64,000 nucleotides of DNA, from NCBI GenBank assembly GCA_013400115.1, contig VXBP01004478.1, positions 620,001 to 684,000 of the forward strand, written 5' to 3'. A program made the translations under genes and the position numbers. The stretch is from Rhinopomastus cyanomelas. Lineage: Eukaryota; Chordata; Aves; Bucerotiformes; Rhinopomastidae. Under the pieces are notes generated by a model. It was not told the origin of the DNA and did not search any database. It saw only the letters and a program-made list of their open reading frames with translations. Below are positions 50,076 to 61,466 of the stretch, one piece after another (the stretch's first letter is position 1; each line of letters starts with the position of its first letter).

Positions 50076-52329
50076 CACAAGAATAAAATCCTGCCTTTGG
50101 AGTTTTAAGAGCGGTGCTCCCTCTTCCCACTGAATAAAGACCTTCCAGGCTGTAATTCCATTCCCTGGCCATACTTTGCTGCAAAATGAATCTGCATTTT
50201 TGACAATTTTGCCTTTGTACCCACAGCAGAGAACGATGTCTTCACATTGTGGATTCTGCCTGCTGTTGTAACAAGCTCATAGCTGCAATGTCACAAACCA
50301 TTAGTGTCCACATTGTGTTCGGTTTCAACATAGTGACTACAGCAGAGGAAGTTCTCACAGTTCAGGACTATATGGTGTTGTTCCTTACTCCCTTGCATAT
50401 GTTTCTAATTTACTTTTTCTACTACTGCTGTGTCATATTTGTGTACATTACCAATTTATCTGCCAGGAAGAGGTAGAAATGTGTTATTTGGAAGTGCCAC
50501 CAATTCTCAGCACTGGCTCTGTATCAAAGGCCAGTCAGCCTGAAAATACATTTTTATTCACGATAAAATAGAGGATCAGGGTAGATAGTACAGCCACACT
50601 AACATATGACTGATGAGGATATCTGAGACAGCAAAAGGCATTGTGAGCTGATGCTTTGCTTTCGTGCTTTGTCTAGACTCAAAGTCCCATGCAGGAGACC
50701 CAAACAGGCTAATACTGAGTGTATCTGAATGATAAAACCCCATGGTGTTATAATTACATTTTTGTGATATCCACGAAGGGCATTTGCCAGTGATGTGCCT
50801 TATAAGGAAAGCTTGAAATCAGGGCTTTTCTAAGCTGGCTGCTCCATGTTTTGCTATGTGATGTGTAAAGAATGACAGTGTGGAACCTTGATAAACCTGG
50901 TGTAGACAGAGGTTAAAAATAAGAAAACTGTACTTTTTAATGCACCGAGTTTTCAGTGAAATGTGAGACTGAACAGAAAGTAATTATCTGTGGAAGAGTT
51001 CAGTTCAGTTAGCTAAACCAAATGGCTTTTGCTTTGTGCTTATTTTCTGTCTTATTGTTCAGAAAGGTAAAATTTTCACATCAAATAGTTTGACTACTCT
51101 GCTGCAGAGGGGTGGGGATTCTAATCTCTTATCAAGGCAGCCCTTTTGTTTATATTTGCAGCACAGTCTGCTGTTCATACTCATGTGGACTAACTTTTCT
51201 CTTTAAATGGTTCTCTGTTAATTTTTCAGTAGCATAGCAAAACACTACCCTGTGTTCTGTGCTGGGCTGTTTTGACATGCTAGGATATAACCCACCTTCT
51301 GGTGTGAACACCAGGTTTGTTGTAAGATCACAGTGACTGCACGCTCACATTTTGTCCTCCGTGTTGTTTTGAATCTCCAGCTCACTACTTGCACAACAGT
51401 GGGATGAGTGTTCTCAAGCATCAGGCAGTATTAAAAGGTCATGTGATCATTAATTTAAAGGACTCCAGTTACTCAAATGGTGACAGCCTTTGACAAGATG
51501 TGCCTTGACAGCCTTTGACAAGATGTGCCTTACGTCATGGGAGGAAGTAACGTGAAGGTGTACGGCTGGAACTCCAGAAGCGTCCCATTCATTAGGTTGA
51601 GTAGCAGATGAGTAGTGCAGTACGATGGCCATTGTACTCACTGAGCATCAGCTCAGCAACCTGCCTAGAATGCACTGCAACTACCACATGGCTTCTGTGC
51701 TCCAACTATACACGTGTGCACGAGTCATACCATGCAGTCAGACTAGTGCCCAGAGGAAAACCCACATAGGACTGGGGAATTCCTGAAGTCCTTCAGTTCA
51801 GGTGTTGCTTCTGTTGATTATAAAGAAATGAGCAAGTGGTCCCACTTTCTACACAACATCTATGAATTTCCATGTAAAAATCTTTGCAAGATGCAGTCTA
51901 GTAACTGTAGGATAAGGTTGGGTTTGAAAACTTTGCAGGACACCACTGGGTTCCTCTTCCCCTTTACACACTCACAAGAAGGAGAATGCAGTTCTTACAA
52001 AGCAGGTAACAGAACAAAGACAAAAAGGTGAGCATTCATTTAACTCAATTTAGCCTTCTCAAATTTAGCTATCCCCTTAGAACTCATATATTTATGGGAA
52101 ATTATGCCTATACTAAAAAAAATGTTAGACAGGTAGGAGATACATCCCAGAGATGTCTCCCTCCTTCTTATAGGAAAGAGGGAGCCAAGGTGTCTAGGTT
52201 GAGTCAGAACAGCACTAATTTTACCTTTGTGTTCAGTCTCTTCTAACTAACTGCACCTTCTGCAGTCAACAACATAATTTTGCAGACAGTATCTACCTCT
52301 ACAAGAGATTACAGTTACTGCCAGGGGTT
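50076..52329. other. 5' flank, unique DNA
   Basis: No gene or named repeat was seen apart from the 25-bp duplication at 51481. The 75-codon ORF at 50249 has a hydrophobic stretch but no recognisable family. Confidence 0.55.
51481..51530. repeat. Perfect 25-bp tandem duplication
   Basis: The 25-base unit beginning TGACAGCCTTTGAC and ending GATGTGCCT occurs twice in direct succession with no mismatch. It lies in otherwise unique intergenic DNA. Confidence 0.95.
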
Positions 52330-52875
52330 GGTGTGCAGAAAGGCTCTTTGTTGTACTTGCTTTTGTGAAGACCGAGGTCACTAATAAATCTTGTTTACCA
52401 ACGTGGAGTGCAGCAAGTGAGAGGCCACACCTTTGGGGAGGAGTAAACAGGAATATCTTGACCAAAAATATATTCCATTCCATAGCTGTCACAGTCAGTA
52501 TGAAACTGAGGGACCTCAAGGGTCAGGTTCTCTTCTTCAAAGGCTGTCATCTGAGGATGGCTCTTTCCATTCCACCTGCACTCCTGAATCCAGCTCTGGA
52601 ATCCAACTCCTGCATCTGGTTACTGTCTGTCACTGACTCCAGTCTGGGACTACTCTAGCATCTGTATCTGTGGTGACAGTGATGTAATTGCCATCAGGGG
52701 GGTCTGTTTGATTTTTATATATTTACATATATTTAATTTTATCACTATTTTCATTAAGATGGTTTTCATTTTCTCTTCCAATCCACATGTCTCTCTCCTT
52801 ATTCCCTGTCTCTTTCTTGTGAGAGAGAGGGGTCAGTAGAGACCATATATCATTCAGCCTCCACCCGTGGCACGA
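52330..52875 (+). mobile_element. Avian endogenous-retrovirus LTR, partial
   Basis: A series of blocks matches a known avian LTR family: GAAGACCGAGGTCACTAA, ATTCCATTCCATAGC with a GTCACAGTCAGTAT block, AAACTGAGGGACC, AAGGCTGTCATCTGAGGA, CTGCATCTGGTTACTGTC, then GTGACAGTGATGTAATTGCC, a T/A-rich stretch with CATTAAGA where a poly(A) signal is expected, and CCACCCGTGGCACGA at the 3' end. No second LTR or retroviral coding region was seen nearby. The 5' limit is uncertain by tens of bases. The open frames of 97 and 67 codons here lie within the element and are not genes. Confidence 0.6.
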
Positions 52876-55386
52876 TGTGACTAGTTGGTCAAATAGTGAG
52901 ATAATAATCCATTTAGGACTATTTGCACCAAAGTTTCACCCTCAACCAATGAAGGTCTATAGATGTGAAGTGTTTGTATCTTTCCTGAAGAACGAGAGAA
53001 AACAACTTGCTGCTTGGGAAGATTCAAGCCCATGAGGGATTTATTTTTGTACAGAAACAGAGAAGTTTGACCAGTGAAAGCAAGCTGCTAGACAAACCTC
53101 CTAACCAGTGTATAAAGTTTACAGGAGGAGTCCACAAAGAAATCTTTGACATTTTGGAGGGTAATGATTTAAAAAGAATACAGTCTCGTTGGAGAGAACA
53201 CACTTCAATTAACAGTAAGAGACTAATCTGCTGTTCAGTGCTGTAGTGCGTTACAGAAAAAAAGCCATCATTTCTAAAATAATCGTGCTTTTATTCTTTC
53301 ACCTTTGATTTTCTTTGATATAAAGACAGTTATTACTGAAAAAATAGAGTTTTTATTTTTGTGCCTAAATAACAGAGCATGAGTGATGACAATTGGATGT
53401 AAATCAATGCAGCTCGAGAACGGTGGAGTGAGATATGGCTGAGAAGCGTAAACAAATCAGAAGTCATTTGCAGAGTTAGGGAAGATATTAATTTTATTTG
53501 AAGGGTGAAATAATTCTGGAAGAAATCTTCAAGACACCAAGCAGGAAAAAACCAGTAGAAAACAGGCATTCTGTGCTCAATGAAAGAGTTGTACTTTTGC
53601 AGTATGTTTTCTACAGACTGAAGGAGAACGAGCATTAGGACTCGGCTGCACTGTACAGCACATGAATTCATATTACACTGACCTGCTATCTGCATGGGGT
53701 TTTGAAAATCTAAACACTCTAAGTTATAATTGATGGATATTGTTATTCATTTCTATATTTTAAGCTTGAGTACTTGTCTCCATTCCATCATCTGATTCAT
53801 GCTTCTGAAGACAGATCAGAGTTACAGGACCAATAGCTCTTACTCAGTAATAAATGAGAAGACAGGGCAAGACTTAAATAGCATGTCTATAGATTGCTTC
53901 CATTTTTCAGAATGCTGTAGTGCATAAACTTTTCTTCCTTTAGGAAATCTCTAATGTGAAAATATGATGGGATGTGCAGTGCTTGTCTCTTGAGTGTGTC
54001 AGTCCCCTAAAGTACCAAGCAGCATCTATTAATTAGATGGCTTTGATTGACTACTCTGAATCATCATCTCCTAAGGGTAAACTTGCTATACTGAGTAAAA
54101 ACTTTCCCTGGCAATTGTCTGAAGAGCTGTAAGGGGTGTCTTGAAAAGATTCATTCTTTGTTTACAACCAAAGTTTTGGGTGACCTCTTGAAGAAACCAC
54201 ATTCAGAAGTCTATTTCAAGCTTTATGTACAACCTAAGTGTTCAGAAAGAACTCAATACTAGCATGGATATTCACACTGTATGAAGATTTCCATAACTTG
54301 GGGTTGAGTCATACAATGAGTAGAAAGAATATTCTAATGCAGGCAAGTAAAAACCCTTTTCATAACCTGAAGTCCTGGAAAAACTGTCCTCTTCATCATT
54401 CAGCAGCTCATTCTGTTTTAAAAATGTCAGGTAAAGCAGATGAGCCTGTAAAGTTTCCAAATTTGTTTGTTGCAAGAAAAATACAAAGTGTGGAGTGGGG
54501 GCTTCACTTGGACCTTATGTTTACTTTTCAATAATCAGATTAGTCTCCTTTTTTGAATATAAGGTAATAATGAAAGACATTAGTACAAATGTCTGTTTCA
54601 ACGTCCAAAGGACACGCTCAGTGTTCGAAAAAAATAGAGTATGCGGGACACATTTTTCTCCTGGAGTCTCTAGAATATTAAAAATCTGTTGTTTAATGTG
54701 GTGAAGGTTTGGCAAAGCAATCCTATGCATTCCCTCACTTGAGGGAGTCCATTTAAAACACCTTTCAAATCCATGCGTCTCTCAAGGAAAGCAAGTCTCC
54801 TAATTCCCACCCTTTTCCAGAAAAGGAAAGCCACACTCTTTATGGTAAGAGTCTGTTTCTGATGTTTTCCTCTTAGTCAGATTTTGTAATTGTTCCTTAA
54901 ACTAACCAGCCTTCACAGATATGGTGCCTTTCATGGTGCCTCTTCTCTGTGGGTAGCTCTTTTACCCCTTTGTAGTCCTGGTGGGGAGTCCATGCAATCA
55001 CAGCAGGCATACAAACACTTCTGCTTCTTAAAGTGGTAGCATTATGGGCAAACTGTATACAAACGTGCACAAAGTTTGTTTGATTTCTGAATTCAAATCA
55101 TTTTAATTCTTTAAAGAACATTCTATTGCCTTGTGTGTTGTCAAAATTGCTCCTTACTTTATAATTTGTGGGGAGGAGCAAAGATAGTGGGATGACTCAC
55201 ACATCTAGAGTGCTGTGTTGGGTGGCTATAAACACTTCAGAAGGGATAGCCAGGAAGGAGAGGCAGTGATGTGTCCTTGTATGTTAAGGAATGTTTTCAC
55301 TGTCTTGAGCATAATGACAATAATGATAGGTTGAATGTTTATGGTTAAGATTCAGGAGGAAGCATAACAAGGCTGATATCATGTCA

Positions 55387-55515
55387 GGAGTCTGGTATAG
55401 ACCATCAAACCAAGATGAACAGAGAGATGAATTATTCTACAAGCAGCTGGGAGAAGTCTCACAATTGTTAGCCCTTGTTGTTGTGGAGGACTTCAACTTG
55501 CCAGATGCCCACTGA
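55387..55515 (+). mobile_element. CR1/L3-type endonuclease-domain fragment
   Basis: An uninterrupted plus-strand frame of 42 codons reads GVWYRPSNQDEQ and then LLALVVVEDFNLPDAH before a stop. This matches the non-LTR endonuclease signature (...YRPPxxD..., ...GDFNxPD...), with the conserved Gly before DFN replaced by Glu. It is the only CR1 piece noticed here that comes from the 5' half of ORF2. The rest of the element is absent or too decayed to follow. Confidence 0.75.
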
Positions 55516-55876
55516 CAATACAACACAGCAGAAACAGTCCCATACACATAACTTATGTGGATGTACAAAACTTGTTCCTCTAGTCATTGACAGCTGTGGC
55601 TCTGAGTAAAGAACAGGTAGCATCAATAATTTTCTTTGCACTGACATCTCTTCCTCAAAATAGAGTGACAATGGATTAGCATTCTGTATGCAGTCACCTC
55701 TATCAGTCAATGAGAAACCAAGTCTCTCAAAGACAGTATTAAAACATTTTCTTGTGAAACACATACAGGCTTTCATGATCTGAGAGAGAATGACTAAGTA
55801 AGCTGCAGTATGGTGATAGTTATGAATGCATAAAAAGTTAAGATCTAAATGCATTTTGAAGTTAATAGAATTTCTC

Positions 55877-55933
55877 AAAGTGATATATATATATATATCT
55901 CTGAAAGGTATCACTTTTATATATATATATATG
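55877..55933. repeat. Paired (TA)n tracts with flanking inverted repeat
   Basis: AAAGTGATA precedes one TA run and its reverse complement TATCACTTT (55909-55917) precedes a second TA run. The 9-bp inverted arms around the first TA run could form a hairpin. It may be a small palindromic duplication of a TA microsatellite. Confidence 0.7.
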
Positions 55934-58099
55934 TATCTAAAAAAATTAAATGTTTTATTCTACCCTATAGCACATCCTTAATTTCCCATACATAGCTATA
56001 CAAATAACATATTCTTCCCCATTTAAAGGTAACAGGTAAAGTACTGTTTTCAGCACAATAAAAACAACTGATGCACTAGTCTGACTTGGATATATATTTT
56101 TTTTTTCTTTATCACTAATGCATTTACATCATCTTCAATATGAGCTTCTGTGCCTTTACTGAACTTTGAATGCAGTCTGAATAGACCATTTGTGCAACTA
56201 CTTGCTTGCTTTTCTTGAGACTATTTTGAGTGTTTTCCTTTTTTGACCCAGTTGATTCTTCATGGTTTTCCTTTCTAGGTGAAGAGGGTCTCTGAGATGT
56301 GAGAAAATACGCATGTGATATGAAAGACAAAAATGTATCTTGTGTATCATGTCGCCCATGAAGAGAACAGAATGACACCTCCCACAAAACAAAGCAATCT
56401 ATCTCGTGATTTTCCCAGCCTCTCTTCTGTATGTGATTATTTATCATCATTAATGATCACGTAGTGATGGACTAGACATAGCAAACTACTCTATCTTTCA
56501 CTCCTTTGTGCTTTGGGTGTCTTGCCACGATAAGAAAGGAGATCCCCATTATTGCATGGGCTTAACTGTTACAGAAAGCAAGTGCCATATTCTCTGAGAT
56601 ATTTTCTGTGTGGCTTTGTGACTAAGTTGATGGTTCATTAATTTCTAGGTGTTGGCTGACCTGAGCCCCATGCAGGGAGCAATCTTAGGTCTTTACATCA
56701 ATTTGTTAAGTTCCAGTAGAGAACTATCAGTAACACACAAAATCCATTATAAGAACACAGCAATAAGATACACAAGACCTGTCCTGGAAAAACTGGTGGC
56801 AATCTTCTATCTACTGTCTTCTGTGAACATGGTTCAGTTCTTGGCAGCTGTAGGAATTACTGGTAATGGGCAACATCTGATTAAACATGATTTAATGACC
56901 AAGTTTCTTCCTTGGATCCAGCAATAAAATAGTGAACATATTTAATGTGGCTTCATTCAAGACAAAGACCTGTGGATTACTCTGCTTTTAGCCCAACCAC
57001 GGACAGCTGTGTTTGCATCTCCATGTGGTGGCCTTCCATTTACTGCAGAGTCAGCTTTTCCCAAGCTGTGTTCAGATACAGACTTCTCTGCCTGGTAGCG
57101 ATAGAACTTTGTCAGCCTACTGCCAGCTTGTTAGTCCTAAGGGAAACTAGATGATGCAGTTTTCTTTTGAAGGAGGTAGATCAGATTGGAAAAGACTACA
57201 AGTAAAACTTAACAATACAATGAAAGAACTTCATAGTGGTGTGAAGGTTTCCTCAGCTTCCTACTGTCACTTCAGGTCTCTATGGATTAGTGACTTCATG
57301 AACCTTGCAAACAGGAAAGAGCCATGGATTTGAATGAATTCAGGCTTGCACTGCAGGGTAGGATTGTATCTGCAGCGAGCTCATTCTTTTTCTGTTGTCT
57401 CTGAATTGCCATGATGGCCACAGAATAAAACTGACCTTTCACAATGCCCATGTCATCTGCAAAATTGTGCACGCTGAGCAGCATGAAGTGGTGCAAGGCA
57501 GAGCATGTAGGCAGCAGGCTGAGGAGTGTTGTACAGTTACCCTGTGTGTCCTGTCCTGCTTGTGTGCCCTGGGCATGGCCCGCTGCCCGAGACCATTCTA
57601 TTGCATGAGCTGGATGTGAACTGCCAACTGCCATGTTTGGCACACCAAAACAGCAATTCAGAGCTTACTGCAAAAGAGCTGAAGCAGTGTGTGGTTGCTT
57701 TCACAGATAATACAGAGAGCTTGTGTTACAATGCAGCTGACATTCTCTGCATGCTGTGCAGATCTAAAACCACATTTTTCACTTTTTAATACTGTCAGCG
57801 ATGGAAAAAAATACTCTAGATGCACTCTTCAGCACAAAGGGAAAGTGCTGTATAGAAATAAACCAAGAAAACATAGAAACATGTATATTTGCCCTTATAG
57901 GAAACAGTTCTAATCATTACAGAATTATTGACAGCAGTTCACAGAATCACAGAACATTAGGGATTTGAAGGCACCTCAAAAGATCATCTAGTCCAATGCC
58001 CCTGACACAGCAGGATCATCTAGACCAACTCACACAGAAAAATGTCCAGGAGAGTTTTAAAAGTTCTCCAGAGGAGACTCCACAACCTCCTTGGGCACC

Positions 58100-58105
58100 C
58101 CATTC
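58100..58105. repeat. Target-site duplication, left copy (CCATTC)
   Basis: This copy is identical to 58601-58606. The duplicated hexamer belongs to the interrupted CR1, whose consensus runs through ...CCATTCCAGTG.... It marks the retroviral integration point. Confidence 0.85.
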
Positions 58106-58133
58106 TGTTGTAGTTGCTAAACTAGCTGCTCTT

Positions 58134-58144
58134 AAGATGGCGGC
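58134..58144 (+). promoter_or_regulatory. YY1-type motif in the solo LTR
   Basis: AAGATGGCGGC is an exact match to the YY1 consensus, about 28 bases from the LTR 5' end, followed by a second GATGGCG. YY1 sites occur in the U3 region of several retroviruses, where the factor can repress or activate. Whether it is bound here is unknown. Confidence 0.5.
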
Positions 58145-58440
58145 GATGGCGTCAGGGTCCCTACAGGCCCTGCAGCTCCACATATCCAGCAGGAGCTGTT
58201 TTGTGGTCCCTTAGGCTCCACAGGTTCAGAAGATGCGGTTACAGGGGCCCCTCGGTATCCAGGGACCCGCAGGAGTCATCCTTGAAGATAAGGAGAAAAG
58301 CTAAACAATGCCAAGTAAGGTGAAGAAGAGTGCATTCTGTGACCCCATTGGACAGAGAGAAGAGCAGAGAGTGATAACTGTAGTGAAGAAGATTGGTGGT
58401 GGTATGATAAGGGAGACTATATTAAGTGTGTGTTACTTGT

Positions 58441-58446
58441 AATAAA
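58441..58446 (+). terminator. Poly(A) signal AATAAA of the solo LTR
   Basis: A canonical hexamer lies about 20 bases after a TATA-like CTATATTAAG. In alpharetroviral LTRs the two are similarly close because R is very short. It fixes the LTR as plus-strand. Confidence 0.7.
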
Positions 58447-58600
58447 AGCCATTTGCTGCTGACCATATTGGTGTTTGAGTGGTCTGCGAATGGTCCGGGT
58501 AACGCGGGACCGTAGGAGTCGGGCGTAGAGAAACCTGAAGGCCGTCACGCCAATTCGCTGGATGCGAGCTGCAGCTTAGGCTATCTGAGGCACTGCAACA

Positions 58601-58606
58601 CCATTC
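58601..58606. repeat. Target-site duplication, right copy (CCATTC)
   Basis: Right partner of the hexamer at 58100-58105; the CR1 sequence resumes here with CCATTCCAGTGTTCTATCACC-type sequence. The exact match suggests that the insertion is not extremely old. Confidence 0.85.
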
Positions 58607-59662
58607 CAGTGTTCTATCACCCTCACCGTGAAGAAGATCCTTCTCATATTGATGTAGAACTTCCTATGTTCCAGCTCATACCTGTTGCCCCTTGTCCTAT
58701 CATTGGATGACACTGAGCAGAGCCTGGCTCCATTCTCCTGACTCCTACCCTTTCCATATTTATAAACACTAATGAGGTCACCCCTCTGTCTCCTCCGAGA
58801 TAAAGAGACCCAGCTCCCTCAGCTTTTCGTCATCAGGGAGATATTCTGCTCCCTTCATCTTCTTTGTGTCTCTGCACTGGACTCTATTCAGTAGTTCTGC
58901 GTCCTTCTTAAACTGAGGGGCCCAGAACTGGACACAGTACTCCAGATGTGGTCTCACCAGTGCAGAGTAGAGGGGAGGAAATCCTATCTTGATCTGCTAA
59001 TCACCCTGCTTCTGATCCACCCCAGGATGCCGTTAGCCTTCTCAGCCAGAAGGGCACATTGCTGGCTCATGGCCATCTTGCTACACTGGTCTCCAACAGG
59101 TCAGTCCCCAACCTGTGCTGTTACCTGGGGTTGTTCTTGCCCAGATGCCAGACTCTACACTGCCTTTGCTATAGATATTTTCACTTACAGCAGCATGATG
59201 GACACAGCCGCAGATTCTGTAAAGCACTAAAAATTAATGAAATTGTAAAAGCCATTAAGGAATACTGAAAATCAAACCCCGTGCTCTCAAGCTGCGGTTC
59301 CCCTTGAAGAATCACATCATTAAAAAGCAACAGTTTTGGCACATCCCGTCTTATTAATCTCCAATGTAATTAAGCTGTTTGCCTTGAAGAAGAACGGGAA
59401 AATATTGTATGTAGGAAGATCAGCTGTGCAGGCATGGGAGGTCTAACCATTATCTATCTTCAGCAAATCTTCATAGGAGATGTTCCAGTGACACTCTAAA
59501 AGAAGACAGAAATTAAAGCCAAACAAATGTGTTCCTAGAAGCAAAATTAAAAATATCCTTAGCATTCAATGACTGGGTATCTTCACAGATAGATTCGTTT
59601 AGCAGTAAAAAGCAGCAGAAAAATAAGACCACTGAAGATTGGGTAACCTGCAGCCTGTATGG

Positions 59663-60013
59663 TGCATGTTTTATCATCAGTAAGGTAGCTGAGGAATCCC
59701 TATTTCTCCAATAAAAGGAGGGACACTAAATAATTCATATGAAGGTTTCCAGGATGGTGTTGCTAAAATGTAAATGAGAAATCAACCCTAAAAAAAACAT
59801 GTTCATCCTCATCATATAATTTTAGGACTGCTTTCATGCATGTTTTATCATCAGTAAGGTAGCTGAGGAATCCCTATTTCTCCAATAAAAGGAGGGACAC
59901 TAAATAATTCATATGAAGGTTTCCAGGATGGTGTTGCTAAAATGTAAATGAGAAATCAACCCTAAAAAAAACATGTTCATCCTCATCATATAATTTTAGG
60001 ACTGCTTTCATGC
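59663..60013. repeat. Exact 174-bp tandem duplication
   Basis: Unit 1 (59663-59836) and unit 2 (59837-60010) appear identical across their full length, and a further 3 bases of the unit follow. Both contain TTATCATCAGTAAGG, CCAATAAAAGGAGGG and ATATGAAGGTTTCCAGG at a constant offset of 174. The repeated sequence is not a CR1 or any repeat I recognise. Complete identity points to a recent duplication or an assembly artefact. Confidence 0.95.
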
Positions 60014-60285
60014 TGAAGTTGCAGCAGGTTTGATGCATTTGTTTTGTTCCCTGACTGGGTCAGTCCTGCTTTTGAAAGAACATGAGGGGCACTAATTAGT
60101 TGTCAGTTGATTCCAATGCACTCATAAAATTAACACAAAAATCTGAATAATCATATTTGCACAAATTCACATTCTTGAATGCAGTTTCCCATAAATGTTC
60201 TGGTTATAAGAATCCAACTAATTTATCTGCAATTCTACAGGAAAGAGGTTGTGCCCTGATTGTGCATCCAAAGCTCGAGAAACTA

Positions 60286-60395
60286 TCATAGAATCACAGA
60301 ACTTCAGGGACTGAAAGGGACCTTAGATGATCATTGAGTCCAATCCCTCTGGCAGAACAGGATCACCTAGACCAAGATGCACAGGAACATAGAAA
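60286..60395 (-). mobile_element. CR1 3' fragment
   Basis: ATAGAATCACAGAACTTCAG, GGACCTTAGATGATCATTGA and CACCTAGACCAAGATGCACA. It ends abruptly where a plus-strand copy starts. Confidence 0.9.
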
Positions 60396-60399
60396 ACCA

Positions 60400-60835
60400 G
60401 AAAAATACATTGGAGAGATTATACCAGAGAAAAACACTGAGAAGAGTAAAAGAAAGGGCTGTGAAGATGATGGGGGTACTGGACCGTCACTTATGAAGAG
60501 AGGCTGAGATGCTTGAGTCTGTTTAGTGGCAGGATCTTCTCAGTGCTTGTCCATAGCTAAAGGGTTTAGTGTCAGGAGGATAAGGCCAAGCTCTTTTCAG
60601 TGGTGTCCTACAACAGGACAAGGGACAATGGGCACAAACTGCAACACAGAAATGTTGATCTGAGCATCAGAAAAAGCTTATCTGAGGGCAGCAGAATGAA
60701 GGAACAGGTCATAGAGCCTCCTTCTCTGGAGATATTCAAAACTCGTCTAATTCTGGGCAACCTGCTCCAAGTGAGCCTGCTCCAGAAGGGGACCTGGACT
60801 AGATGATCTCCAGAGGTGCCTATTCTGTGAGTATA
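60400..60835 (+). mobile_element. Old CR1 LINE, 3' portion
   Basis: GGGCTGTGAAGATGATGGGG, AGGCTGAGATGCTTGAGTCT, GGACAAGGGACAATGGGCAC and CCTGGACTAGATGATCTCCA, then ATTCTGTGAG. It forms an inverted pair with the minus-strand piece to its left. Confidence 0.9.
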
Positions 60836-61466
60836 TAAAAACTATCTTTAGCATTATGGAGTGTGTTCCACCTGTTAGGATGCATAAGCAATTTGCATTT
60901 CAATATGTATTTAATCTAGTGAAGAGATAATGACTGTCCCTCAAAATATTCTGACTGTATGCACTTGCTAATTCATTCACAGACCTGTTTTTGAGTGAGA
61001 TTAATCTGTCTTTGCTAAACAGCAGTATTCTGCAACAGTGAATAATGAAAAACACCTCAGTGACATTTCAAACACTTGTGACTATAATTTAATTTTTTAT
61101 TATTATTATCTATTTTCATTAGTTTTTCTGTGACTGGTGAAGCAAATTTGTGCAGTGCTCATATGGAAGCTCATATAAAAAAATCTGTTGTCAAGATAAA
61201 CTTAATTACAAGTCAGAAAATGGTTTGTGATTCTTCCTTCAGGTAAAAAATAAGTCTCATCCAATTACCTGGATGAAATATTACAGAGAACTACAAAGAT
61301 AGAATATTAAAACTTGAAGTCTTAGAAGTACAGTCCCATTCTCCAAATATTCCATGAGAGAATTTCTTTTCATAACAACTAAACCAATTACAAATGGCAA
61401 TGGCAATCCCTTCAGATTCCTGCAAAAACTGTAGTTGTCCTTTCAGGAAATGGTGGTGAGCACTGA

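Larger units (their letters stand above)
52876..57936. other. 5' flank, mostly unique DNA
   Basis: It contains the CR1/L3 endonuclease fragment (55387) and TA tracts (55877), listed separately. Otherwise no repeat or gene was recognised. ORFs of 90-148 codons (for example 53333-53695, 55468-55914, 57296-57643) lack domains or codon signals. Confidence 0.5.
58106..58600 (+). mobile_element. Solo LTR of an alpharetrovirus-like (class II) endogenous retrovirus
   Basis: This 495-bp insert splits a CR1 copy. It begins TGTTGTAGT and ends ACTGCAACA, so it has TG...CA ends with an imperfect 9-bp terminal inverted repeat. It is flanked by CCATTC on both sides (58100-58105 and 58601-58606), a 6-bp target-site duplication as made by alpha/betaretroviral integrases. 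Joining the flanks restores CR1 sequence. Internal signals in order are a YY1-type AAGATGGCGGC near the 5' end, a TATA-like CTATATTAAG (about 58418), AATAAA (58441) with a GCCATTTG block just after, and ATTGGTGTTTGAG. This TATA/AATAAA/short-R layout resembles avian sarcoma-leukosis-type LTRs. No gag, pol or env sequence remains, which fits recombination between two LTRs. Confidence 0.85.
57937..59172 (-). mobile_element. CR1 LINE interrupted by a solo LTR
   Basis: The 3' part (AGAATCACAGAACATTAGGG to CTCCACAACCTCCTTGGGCA) ends at 58105. The element resumes at 58601 and runs through CCTCACCGTGAAGAAGATCC, AGTACTCCAGATGTGGTCTC and GCTGGCTCATGGCCATCTTG. The interrupting 495 bp are the LTR listed separately, so this CR1 is older than that insertion. 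Confidence 0.95.

Noticed and set aside
58996..59230. 94-codon plus-strand ORF near the CR1
   Set aside because: It is mostly the antisense of the CR1 body continuing from 58601.
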